The notes beneath the pieces were generated by a model. The model was not told the DNA's origin. It did not search any database and saw nothing but the letters and a program-made list of their open reading frames with translations. This document shows positions 8,316-16,931 of a stretch of DNA of 39,594 nucleotides, one piece after another. Location: NCBI GenBank assembly GCA_030529545.1, contig JAUMWR010000022.1, positions 1 to 39,594 of the forward strand, in the 5' to 3' direction. The DNA comes from Buchananella hordeovulneris (GTDB lineage: Bacteria > Actinomycetota > Actinomycetes > Actinomycetales > Actinomycetaceae). A program made the position numbers and the translations under genes. Every line of letters begins with the position of its first letter. Position 1 is the stretch's first letter.

Positions 8316-8800
8316 AGGCCGGCCAACTTCGCCTCGCCCAGCGCGGTCAGGCGGGCGCGCAACCGGTTGGCCTCCTCCAGCGGCAGGCCGTTGATGACGA
8401 TGTCACCCTCCATCGCGGCGGTGTGCATCTTCAGCTCGGCGATGCCGAAGGCGCGCGCGATCGGCCCGGCGGAGACGTCCACGTACTGCATGCGCCCGTA
8501 GGGGACGGCGGTGAGCTGCTTGAACATGATGCCCTTGCGCCACAGGAGCTCCTCCGGCGCCTCGGCGTAGCCCATCGCCTTCACCTGGCGGGAGATCAGC
8601 AGAGTGATCCACAGCGCCAGGAAAACAAAGAAACCGGTGCCGATGTAGAACCACTCACTCACCAACACTGCCGGCGCCACAAAAGCGCCACCAGCGATGG
8701 AGCAGGTGATCCAAGTACCCGCCAAGCGAACCGGGATCAGCCTGGACGAGACCGGGTGGAAGACCACACCCGGCGGGTTGAAGGGGTCAGCGGCGTTCAT
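8312..8800 (-). CDS. Bacterial PH-domain membrane protein, YdbS-like
   Basis: 162 aa. A pair of hydrophobic segments (about residues 23-43 and 48-66) is followed by one bPH_2 module with the family-typical core LWRKGIMFKQLTAVPYGRMQYVDVSAGPIARAFGIAEL. It is expected to act with the larger YdbT-like protein encoded next (GTGA overlap). The ATG at 8800 is preferred to the GTG seven codons upstream because AGAGGAG sits 6 nt before it. It is divergent from the response regulator gene, sharing a 172-bp intergenic region. Confidence 0.85.
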   Translation of the reverse strand: MNAADPFNPPGVVFHPVSSRLIPVRLAGTWITCSIAGGAFVAPAVLVSEWFYIGTGFFVFLALWITLLISRQVKAMGYAEAPEELLWRKGIMFKQLTAVPYGRMQYVDVSAGPIARAFGIAELKMHTAAMEGDIVINGLPLEEANRLRARLTALGEAKLAGL

Positions 8801-8972
8801 TCGTTCTCCTCTAGCGCTCACTTGGCCCCCCGATTATCGCCAACAGGGCAGGGCTGTCGCCTCCTCCCTAGGAATTACCCCCAGTCAACCAGGGGAAAAC
8901 TCCCATGCACCTCCCGCAGACCTTCCAACTAACTTACAGCCAACATCCAGACTGGGGCGGAATAATCGGCCC

Positions 8973-9698
8973 ATGAACGCTGCTTCCCCAGAGGCTCGCC
9001 TGCTTGTAGTCGACGACGAGCCCAACATCCGCGACCTGCTGGCCTCGTCCCTGCGCTTTGCCGGTTTCGAGGTGCTCACCGCCTCCAACGGCACCGAGGC
9101 GGTCACCACCGCCCTCAATGAGAAGCTCGACCTGCTGGTGCTGGACGTGATGATGCCGGACATGGACGGCTTTGCCGTCACCCGCCGCCTGCGCGAGCGC
9201 GGCATCCTCACCCCCGTCGTGTTCCTCACCGCCCGCGACGACATGCAGGACAAGGTGCAGGGCCTGACCGTCGGCGGCGATGACTACATCACCAAGCCCT
9301 TTGGCCTCGAAGAGGTGGTGGCCCGCATCCGCGCCGTCCTGCGCCGCACCAAGAAGGACGACTCCGCCGACGACGGCGTGCTGCGCGTGGCCGACATCGA
9401 GCTGGACGAGGACGCCCACGAAGTGCGCCGCGCCGGCAAGTCCATCGAGCTCTCCCCCACCGAATTCAAGCTGCTGCGTTACCTCATGCTCAACGAGGGC
9501 CGCGTGGTCTCCAAGGCCCAGATCCTTGACCACGTGTGGGAGTACGACTGGGAGGGCGAGGCCAACATCATCGAGTCCTACATCTCCTACCTGCGCCGCA
9601 AGATCGACTCCGTCGCCCCCGAGGGCGGCGTGCCGGCCACCGAACTGATCCAGACCCGCCGCGGGGTGGGCTACATGATCCGGGCCCCGCGCCCGTGA
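8973..9698 (+). CDS. OmpR-family response regulator
   Basis: 241 aa; DNA-binding half of a two-component system. The receiver domain (residues 9-123) has the acidic pair D14-D15, phosphoacceptor D58 in LLVLDVMMPD, T86 and K108 in YITKPF, all intact. The winged-helix effector (about 140-240) shows SIELSPTEFKLLRYLMLNEGRVVSKAQILDHVW and ends RRGVGYMI. The ATG at 8973 gives the normal N terminus of the family. Upstream lies AATAATCGGCCC with no Shine-Dalgarno, so translation may be leaderless. Its stop overlaps the kinase start (GTGA). Closest in type to the MprA/TcrA/TrcR group; the stimulus is unknown. Confidence 0.95.
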   Translation: MNAASPEARLLVVDDEPNIRDLLASSLRFAGFEVLTASNGTEAVTTALNEKLDLLVLDVMMPDMDGFAVTRRLRERGILTPVVFLTARDDMQDKVQGLTVGGDDYITKPFGLEEVVARIRAVLRRTKKDDSADDGVLRVADIELDEDAHEVRRAGKSIELSPTEFKLLRYLMLNEGRVVSKAQILDHVWEYDWEGEANIIESYISYLRRKIDSVAPEGGVPATELIQTRRGVGYMIRAPRP

Positions 9699-11395
9699 GC
9701 AACGTCCAGGGTAGGGAGCGCCTCAGCTACTACACCCGCCTGCGGGCCGCCTGGCACTCCACCCCGCTGGCGCAGCGCCTGGTGATCCTCACCTCGGCGC
9801 TCCTTACCCTGGGCTTGGCCATCGCCTCGATGGTCACCGTTACCCTCCTCAACAACCACCTGGAGGGTCAGCTGGACCAGAAGCTGAGCGAGACCGCCGG
9901 CCAAGTGGCCATGCGGGCGCTGCCGCTCTACAACCAGCCCCTGCCCTCCGACTTCCTGGGCGACTACTACGTGTCCATCAAGTTCGACGGGCACGCCCCC
10001 TCCTCCTTCGTGTGGTCGGAGCTAGCCAAGACCCACGGCCGCCCCCAGGACCTCAACCTCACCTACGCGGAGGCCGTGGCCCACAACCACGAAAACGGGG
10101 ACCTGGTGCCGGTCACCATCGCCACCGACCTGCCCGGCCAGACCTGGCGCGGCGTGATCATCCCGCTCAAGCCCGCCTACCCCTCCCAGGCGCGCGGCGT
10201 GGCCATCGTCGCCCTATCCACCGCGCAGCTACGGGCCACCGTGGTCCGTACCGCCGCCGTCATGGTCGTGGTGACCACCTCGATCCTGTTGCTCTCCGTG
10301 CTGGGCGCCTCCTACCTAGTCCGACGTGCCCTGCGGCCGCTGCGAGAAATCGAGCAGGTAGCCGGGCAGATCGCGGGCGGAGACCTGGCAGTGCGCATCG
10401 ACGCCGAGCCCGCCTCCACCGAGGTGGGCTCCCTGGCCAGCTCCCTGAACGTCATGCTGGCCCGCATCGAGCAGGCCTTTGCCGGCGAGCAGCGGCTGCG
10501 CCAACAGATGCAGCAGTTCGTCTCCGACGCCTCCCACGAGCTGCGCACCCCACTGGCCACCGTGCGTGGCTACGCAGAGCTCTACCGCATGGGGGGTATT
10601 CCCGCTGAACAGGTTCCCTCCACCATGGTCCGCATCGAATCCGAGGCCAAGCGGATGGGCGGGCTGGTGGAGGACCTGCTCCAGCTGGCGCGCATAGACG
10701 AGGGCCGCCCGCTACAGTTCAGCGACGTCGACCTGCGCCGCGTGGCCGCCCGTGGGGTGGAGGACCTGCGCGCCCTGGACCCGGACCGCGAGGTCACCCT
10801 GCTCCTCCTGCCGGACAATGCCCCCCACCTGGCCCCCGGCCGGGTAGCAGACCCGGCCCAGTTCACCCACGTGCCCGCCGCACCGCACACCGGCCAGGCG
10901 AACGGGACAGACGGTGGCAACGTCGTCCCCCCAAACGCGCCCGCAGGTCTGCTGGCCAAGGCGGACGCCGACCGCATCACGCAGGTGGTCACCAACCTCT
11001 TAGGCAACATCCAGCGCCACACCCCGCCCGGCTCCCCCGTGGAGATCGCGGTGGGCCGGCGCGGCGGCATGGGCACCATCGAGGTGCGCGACCACGGCCC
11101 CGGCATCCCCGCCGCCGCCACCACCAAAGTATTCGAGCGCTTCTACCGCACCGACACCTCCCGGGCGCGCGCCACGGGGGGCTCCGGGCTTGGCCTGGCC
11201 ATCGTCTCCGCGATCATGGCCAAACACGAGGGAACCATCCGGGTACTAGAAACCCCCGGTGGCGGTGCCACCATGCGCATCGAGGTCCCCTTGTCCGGCC
11301 CCAAGGCCGCCCGCGAACGCCACCCGGCAAGCGCGAACGGTGCCCCGGTGCCCCCGCCGGCGCCCGCCGCCGGGAAAGCCACCCCCGGCGCCTGA
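9695..11395 (+). CDS. Sensor histidine kinase
   Basis: 566 aa membrane kinase partnered with the regulator encoded immediately upstream (GTGA overlap). TM1 about 27-52, an extracytoplasmic sensor domain to ~185, TM2 about 187-208, then a HAMP domain (RRALRPLREIEQVAGQIAGGDL). The H-box is SDASHELRTPLATVRGY with H281. The N-box is NLLGNIQRHTP (N438), followed by G-boxes DHGPGIP and GGSGLGLAI. Between the dimerisation domain and the N-box, roughly residues 371-421 (DNAPHLAPGRV...PNAPAG) appear to be extra compared with related kinases and include one copy of the dispersed motif. The C-terminal 30 residues are Ala/Pro-rich. Confidence 0.94.
   Translation: MSNVQGRERLSYYTRLRAAWHSTPLAQRLVILTSALLTLGLAIASMVTVTLLNNHLEGQLDQKLSETAGQVAMRALPLYNQPLPSDFLGDYYVSIKFDGHAPSSFVWSELAKTHGRPQDLNLTYAEAVAHNHENGDLVPVTIATDLPGQTWRGVIIPLKPAYPSQARGVAIVALSTAQLRATVVRTAAVMVVVTTSILLLSVLGASYLVRRALRPLREIEQVAGQIAGGDLAVRIDAEPASTEVGSLASSLNVMLARIEQAFAGEQRLRQQMQQFVSDASHELRTPLATVRGYAELYRMGGIPAEQVPSTMVRIESEAKRMGGLVEDLLQLARIDEGRPLQFSDVDLRRVAARGVEDLRALDPDREVTLLLLPDNAPHLAPGRVADPAQFTHVPAAPHTGQANGTDGGNVVPPNAPAGLLAKADADRITQVVTNLLGNIQRHTPPGSPVEIAVGRRGGMGTIEVRDHGPGIPAAATTKVFERFYRTDTSRARATGGSGLGLAIVSAIMAKHEGTIRVLETPGGGATMRIEVPLSGPKAARERHPASANGAPVPPPAPAAGKATPGA
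10913..10930 (-). repeat. Dispersed motif, copy inside histidine kinase insertion
   Basis: Plus strand GGTGGCAACGTCGTCCCC, read as GGNVVP at about residue 407, within the low-complexity insertion of the ATPase domain. Confidence 0.55.
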
Positions 11396-11501
11396 GCCCC
11401 GATTTGGGCCATTCTCACGTCCTTTTTCAAGCGCACTGGCTGGACATCTCCGCTGTATCCGAGCATTCTTGGAGGCCGATAGGCAATCAAGGGAGTACGC
11501 A

Positions 11502-12863
11502 GTGACTGTTGCCGTGTGGTTGCTACCGGCCTTCGTCAGGTCGGTACAGGCACTCGGGGCTCAAGCAGAAGAAGAGCAGATCGCCCACACTGGGCGGTCT
11601 CTGATCCAAGTGTGGCAAGCCCCCGAGCGTTCCTTTCACTCTCTCAAACACCTGATCGCAGTGCTCGAGAGGCTCGACGTGCTCGCCGAGGCCTCCCACC
11701 ACCCCGACGCGCTGCGCGTGGCCGCCTGGTATCACGGGTCCGTCTACCGGATTCCCGCCCCTGGTGAGGACCCACGCCGCTTTGGCGAGGACCACGAGGC
11801 CGGCGCAGCCCGAGCCCGCTTCGATCTCACCGCGCTGGGCGTCCCCGAGGACATGGTGGCCTACGTGGAGACGCTGGTGGCCAACATCGGCGGCGCCGGT
11901 CCGCGCGACGTGGACTGCGCAGCGCTCTGTGACGCCGACTTAGCCGTGCTGGCCACCACCCCGCAGAAATACCGCGACTACCGCACCCGCGTCCGCGAGG
12001 AGTACCGGGAGTTGGACCCGCGCTGCTACCTGGTGGGCCGCCTGGCTGCCCTCGAGCGGCTCCAGTCCCGCCCCGCCATCTTCCGCACCCCCGCCGGCAA
12101 GCAGTGGGAGGAATCCGCGCGCCAGAACCTCAGCTCCGAGCAGGCAATCCTGGAGACCGAGCTCGCCGAGCTGGACCCCGACGGCAGCTACCGCACCTCT
12201 CTACTGTGCGCCGCCGCCAGCGCGCCGGGGGTACGCCTGGGCTCGGTGGACGCCACCGCCCCGACCGCACCCGAGGCCCGCGTGCCGGCCAGCGTGACCG
12301 CCCCGGGAGCTCCGCCGGCCGCCCCCGCGACTGCCCATAAGGCTGCAGCGCCGGTGCCGGCTGCGACCCCAGCTCCCGCAGCCTCCGGCGCCCCTGCCCC
12401 GCAGCCCTCCGCGCCGCTTGGTTCCGCTGCGGCCGAGCCGCGGCAGGCGCGCTCCGCCTACGCAGAAGCCGACGAGCGCGGGACCAGTGCGCCGGCCGAT
12501 GCCCCCACCCCGCAGCGCCGCAGCCTGGCGGAGCGCATGGCCGCGCTGGACTGCCCGCGCACGGCGGAGGACGACTTCTCCACGCTGGAGACCTGCCTGG
12601 AGGACCTAGAGGCCTTTGACCCGCGCCCGCCCAAGGCCCCCGCAGTGGTCCGCACTGCGGCCACTGCGGGCGCTGCAGGCCCTGTGGGCGCTGCAGGCTC
12701 CGCGACCAGTGCGGCCGGCAGCACGGGGGCGATCGTCAACGCGGCAACCATTAGCACTGGGGCCGCAGGTGCCGCTGCACCGGTTCCCAAGCCGGAGGGC
12801 ACGGACGCCACTGGCGGGCACCGCGTTGCCACTGCGGTAATCCCCACCCAGCCCACCGAGTAA
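11502..12863 (+). CDS. Degenerate HD-domain protein (COG4339-like) with Ala/Pro-rich tail
   Basis: About 453 aa. Residues 1-220 resemble predicted metal-dependent HD phosphohydrolases: SFHSLKH (H46, H50), AAWYHGSVY (H78), a later D-x-D in CDADLAVL (D144/D146), and YRDYRTRVREEY. The aspartate of the HD pair is replaced by Gly79, so metal binding, and hence catalysis, may be lost. Residues ~240-453 are low-complexity Ala/Pro/Thr sequence with a short ordered island (LAERMAALDCPRTAEDDFSTLETCLEDLEAFDP). Start GTG at 11502 follows AAGGGAG with 6-nt spacing; an upstream open frame overlaps the kinase gene and is rejected. It is about 106 bases after the kinase gene, possibly co-transcribed. Substrate unknown. 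Confidence 0.72.
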   Translation: MTVAVWLLPAFVRSVQALGAQAEEEQIAHTGRSLIQVWQAPERSFHSLKHLIAVLERLDVLAEASHHPDALRVAAWYHGSVYRIPAPGEDPRRFGEDHEAGAARARFDLTALGVPEDMVAYVETLVANIGGAGPRDVDCAALCDADLAVLATTPQKYRDYRTRVREEYRELDPRCYLVGRLAALERLQSRPAIFRTPAGKQWEESARQNLSSEQAILETELAELDPDGSYRTSLLCAAASAPGVRLGSVDATAPTAPEARVPASVTAPGAPPAAPATAHKAAAPVPAATPAPAASGAPAPQPSAPLGSAAAEPRQARSAYAEADERGTSAPADAPTPQRRSLAERMAALDCPRTAEDDFSTLETCLEDLEAFDPRPPKAPAVVRTAATAGAAGPVGAAGSATSAAGSTGAIVNAATISTGAAGAAAPVPKPEGTDATGGHRVATAVIPTQPTE

Positions 12864-12913
12864 GCAGCTCTCCCCAGGGCGGCCCCTGCGTGGGCCTCCT
12901 GTGCACACTCGGC

Positions 12914-12949
12914 TTTCCACAGGCGCGCGAGCTGGCGCGGTTATCCCCA
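12914..12949 (+). promoter_or_regulatory. Two DnaA-box-like nonamers upstream of the WXG100 gene
   Basis: TTTCCACAG (12914-12922) and TTATCCCCA (12941-12949) resemble the DnaA box TTATCCACA in the same orientation 27 bp apart. Two sites are too few for an origin, and no dnaA or dnaN is nearby. A function in regulation is only a suggestion. Confidence 0.25.
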
Positions 12950-13030
12950 AGCAGGCCCTGCGCGGGCGCCGGGCGTTTTCCATCCTGCCTAGCGTGAGGT
13001 GACCAATTCACCTGCCGAAAGGGAAAAGCC

Positions 13031-13321
13031 ATGCGCTTCCAAGTCGATTCCGCAGAGGTGGGGGCCGCCGCCGCTCGCACCCGCGCCTCCGTAGCCACGA
13101 TCTCCGCCGAGGTCGCGGCGATGATGAACCACCTCGATGCCCTGCAGGCCTCGTGGAGCGGCGCCGCGGCTGCGGCCTTCGCGGGCATCTGCGCCGAGTG
13201 GCGCTCCACCCAGGCGATCGTCGAGTCCAACCTCGAGGTCATCAGCCAGCAGTTGGACTCGGTGGCCAACACCTACGCCACCGCAGAGTCCCAGGCACTG
13301 GGGGTGTTCGGTTCGCGTTAG
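13031..13321 (+). CDS. WXG100-family protein (EsxA-like)
   Basis: 96 aa, the usual length for WXG100 proteins, which form helical-hairpin dimers and are exported by type VII (ESX) systems. The hallmark turn is W42-S-G44 in ASWSGAAAAAF, between two long amphipathic helices. An AAAGGG lies about 10 nt before the ATG. No EccC ATPase or other ESX component is in the window, so the secretion partner must be elsewhere. The usual C-terminal YxxxD/E export signal is not obvious near the end (VANTYATAESQALG contains Y-A-T-A-E, which fits the pattern loosely). It is a monocistronic gene ending in a strong hairpin. Confidence 0.88.
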   Translation: MRFQVDSAEVGAAAARTRASVATISAEVAAMMNHLDALQASWSGAAAAAFAGICAEWRSTQAIVESNLEVISQQLDSVANTYATAESQALGVFGSR

Positions 13322-13337
13322 GCGCGGCAAGGAAAAG

Positions 13338-13375
13338 GGGCTGGGCCCGGCAGCTTTCGCTGCCGGGCCCAGCCC
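13338..13375. terminator. Bidirectional terminator between WXG100 gene and groEL
   Basis: The 17-base arms GGGCTGGGCCCGGCAGC and its complement enclose a TTTC loop. On the groEL strand it is followed by CCTTTTCC, on the plus strand by TCTAC. Confidence 0.85.
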
Positions 13376-13397
13376 TCTACGCAGAGCGTCTAGCGGA

Positions 13398-15026
<1,629 letters not shown>

Positions 15027-15139
15027 TTACATTCCTTCACGAATCCGTGTGGGTGGTTGGCCACGCCCGCGACGGACGATCTCTTGGGCCTCCGCTGACT
15101 GCGCGGGCCCGCCTTACCTCGCGGCTCAACCGGGTTGTC

Positions 15140-15166
15140 TTGTCACTCCCGCCCGGGGAGTGCTAA
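15140..15166 (-). promoter_or_regulatory. CIRCE operator, proximal (HrcA site)
   Basis: TTGTCACTC-N9-GAGTGCTAA matches the CIRCE inverted repeat TTAGCACTC-N9-GAGTGCTAA with two mismatches in one arm. It lies about 115 bp upstream of the groEL start. Confidence 0.9.
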
Positions 15167-15174
15167 CCACAACT

Positions 15175-15201
15175 CTGGCACTCTCCCCCAGAGAGTGCAA
15201 G
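15175..15201 (-). promoter_or_regulatory. CIRCE operator, distal, overlapping likely groEL promoter
   Basis: CTGGCACTC-N9-GAGTGCAAG keeps the invariant GCACTC/GAGTGC core. On the groEL strand a TTGCAC (15200-15195) and CAGAGT (15177-15172) separated by 17 bp form a sigmaA-like promoter, so this CIRCE would fill the spacer and HrcA binding would directly block RNA polymerase. Confidence 0.75.
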
Positions 15202-15236
15202 TGTGCCCCCTGCGTTGTTCGCGGGGGGCACACTTG
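15198..15236 (-). terminator. Hairpin after the LytR_C-domain gene
   Basis: The arms CAAGTGTGCCCCC and GGGGGCACACTTG surround a 13-nt loop 22 bases beyond the stop codon at 15258. There is no T-tract. It abuts the distal CIRCE, so it insulates the groEL promoter from upstream transcription. Confidence 0.65.
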
Positions 15237-15257
15237 GGAATTAGGCGATTTCTGGGC

Positions 15258-15875
15258 TCACTCCGAGACCAACACCACCACGACCGGCGCGGACTGGGCG
15301 GCGCCCGCGTCGTCTACGAGTTCGGCGATCCCCAGGGCGGCGCCAACGGCCTTGGCCTCGGCGGCGTTCGCCGCGCCGGAGTAGTAGACCACGTTGCCAG
15401 ACGGGGCCTGGCCCTCGAAGTTCTTGGCCTCGGCGTTGGGGAAGCCGGCCTCCTTGAGCTTTTCCACCTTGCGGCCGGCCAGACCCTGGATCTCGGTGGA
15501 GTTGTAGACCACCACGGCGACGTTCATGTCAGCCGGCTCCTCGGCGGGGGTGGGCGTCTCGGTGGGCTCGGCGGGAGCCTCGGTCGGGGCCTCCGTGGTC
15601 TCCTGCGTCTCGGGAGCCGGTGCCTCGGTGGTCTCCACCGGGGCGGGGGCCTGCACGCCGGGCTGCACGGCAGACGGAGCGTTTTGCGGCTGCGTCGCCT
15701 CAGATCCACCCAGCTTGGACAGGATCGCCACGCCGGCCCACGCGATGAGCGGCACGGTAACGATCACCACTAGGTAGGGCAGCAGTCCTCGCCACCAGGG
15801 TTCGGGGGCGCGGTGAACGCCCTCGGGCACGCCCTCGGCGGCACGGTCAAACTCGTCCTCTGGATACTTACTCAC
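15258..15875 (-). CDS. Membrane-anchored LytR_C-domain protein
   Basis: 205 aa. A short cytoplasmic N terminus precedes a single TM segment (about residues 31-54, [20 protein letters not shown]). Next comes a Pro/Thr/Glu-rich extracytoplasmic linker (about 60-112) and a C-terminal LytR_C-like domain ([27 protein letters not shown]...VVYYSG). LytR_C domains occur at the end of LytR-CpsA-Psr cell-wall ligases and as stand-alone membrane proteins in actinobacteria; the function of the stand-alone form is not established. GTG at 15875 is preceded 6 nt upstream by TAATCT and no Shine-Dalgarno, indicating a leaderless transcript. Confidence 0.82.
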   Translation of the reverse strand: MSKYPEDEFDRAAEGVPEGVHRAPEPWWRGLLPYLVVIVTVPLIAWAGVAILSKLGGSEATQPQNAPSAVQPGVQAPAPVETTEAPAPETQETTEAPTEAPAEPTETPTPAEEPADMNVAVVVYNSTEIQGLAGRKVEKLKEAGFPNAEAKNFEGQAPSGNVVYYSGAANAAEAKAVGAALGIAELVDDAGAAQSAPVVVVLVSE

Positions 15876-15881
15876 GGTCGC

Positions 15882-15887
15882 AGATTA
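15882..15887 (-). promoter_or_regulatory. -10 box TAATCT, leaderless-type, for the LytR_C gene
   Basis: Six nucleotides (GCGACC) separate it from the GTG start. Confidence 0.55.
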
Positions 15888-16115
15888 CCCCGCGGCGGGC
15901 CCTCCTGCACCACGCCGCCCCGCAGATATCTGGAAAAATCGCGGCCGCCCGCCGCCCGCCCTTCCCACGCCCGGCCTGCCGTGCCCGGCCGCGTGATCCT
16001 CCGCTGACTCCCGCGCGCAGCCACCACACCGCGCTCACCATCGGCACCGCCCCCCGCCTGCCAGGCACCCGTTCCCTGCGCCCGTCCCGCTCCACCGCGC
16101 GCCCCGCCCAGGGCC

Positions 16116-16121
16116 TAGGCT
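16116..16121 (+). promoter_or_regulatory. -10 box TAGGCT for ung
   Basis: It lies 7 nt before the GTG at 16129. The GGGGGA between could alternatively be a very close Shine-Dalgarno. Confidence 0.55.
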
Positions 16122-16128
16122 GGGGGAC

Positions 16129-16809
16129 GTGACTTCTCCACTCCCCCCGCTCACCGAGATCATGGCGCCAGACTGGGCGCGCGCCCTCGCCCCACACGAG
16201 GCCGCCCTGGCGGCACTGGGCGATTTTCTGCGCGCCGAGCGCGCCGCCGGCCGCCCCTACCTGCCGGACGGGCAGCACATTCTGCGCGCGTTCTCCCAGC
16301 CGCTGGCCGACGTCCGCGTGCTGATCGTGGGCCAGGACCCCTACCCCACGCCCGGCCACGCCGTCGGGTTGGCGTTCTCCGTAGCGCCGGGGGTGGCCCC
16401 GCCGCGCAGCCTGGTGAACATCTACCGGGAGTTGCAGGCGGATCTGGGGGGGCCGCTGCCGACCACCGGGGACCTGACGCCCTGGACCCAGCAGGGCGTG
16501 CTGCTCCTCAACCGCGTGCTGAGCGTGGGTGTGGGCGAGCCGGGCTCTCACCAGGGCCGCGGCTGGGAGCAGATCACGGAGGCCGCCATCCGGGCGCTCG
16601 TGGCGCGCGGCGGCCCGCTGGTGGCCGTCCTGTGGGGCGCTAAGGCGCAGAGCCTGGCCCCCCTGCTGGGAGACATCCCGATCATCGCCTCCCCCCACCC
16701 CAGCCCGCTGTCGGCTTCGCGGGGCTTCTTCGGCTCGCGCCCCTTCTCCCGCGTGAACGCGGCGTTGCAGGCGCAGGGTGCGGCCCCGATCGATTGGCGC
16801 CTGCCCTAG
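16129..16809 (+). CDS. ung: Uracil-DNA glycosylase, family 1
   Basis: 226 aa; removes uracil from DNA as the first step of base excision repair. The water-activating loop [17 protein letters not shown] contains catalytic D70. The minor-groove/leucine loop [18 protein letters not shown] carries H190. The [17 protein letters not shown] and [11 protein letters not shown] stretches are family typical. GTG is chosen because it fits both the family N terminus and the TAGGCT box. It converges with the DUF4091 gene; the 122-bp intergenic region holds an inverted pair of the dispersed motif. Confidence 0.96.
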   Translation: MTSPLPPLTEIMAPDWARALAPHEAALAALGDFLRAERAAGRPYLPDGQHILRAFSQPLADVRVLIVGQDPYPTPGHAVGLAFSVAPGVAPPRSLVNIYRELQADLGGPLPTTGDLTPWTQQGVLLLNRVLSVGVGEPGSHQGRGWEQITEAAIRALVARGGPLVAVLWGAKAQSLAPLLGDIPIIASPHPSPLSASRGFFGSRPFSRVNAALQAQGAAPIDWRLP

Positions 16810-16870
16810 TTTTGTCCGCCGGCCCGCCCGCACCACCGGCCGCCCCGCCTGCGAACCGATTTGGGCAGGG

Positions 16871-16925
16871 TGGCCGACGCTCCGCCCGCCGCCCTTACGC
16901 AGCGGCCAGCGGCAACGTCGGCCAA
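16871..16925. repeat. Inverted pair of the dispersed GGCCGACG motif
   Basis: TGGCCGACG (16871-16879) and CGTCGGCCA (16916-16924) are exact complements. The left half extends as TGGCCGACGCTCCGCCC, and the right half is GCGGCAACGTCGGCCAA. The pair sits between the converging ung and DUF4091 genes and could form a hairpin with a ~36-nt loop, so it may also serve as a terminator. Confidence 0.65.
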
Positions 16926-16931
16926 CTAGCC

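Noticed and set aside
11259..11501. Extended N terminus of the HD-domain protein
   Set aside because: It overlaps the 3' end of the kinase gene in another frame and is Pro/Arg-rich; a good ribosome-binding site marks the GTG at 11502.
12914..12949. Origin of replication
   Set aside because: There are only two imperfect DnaA-box-like nonamers, no AT-rich unwinding element, and no dnaA/dnaN/recF nearby.
15876..16300. Large minus-strand frame reaching 17274 across ung
   Set aside because: It is antisense to ung and Arg/Gly-rich with no recognisable domain.
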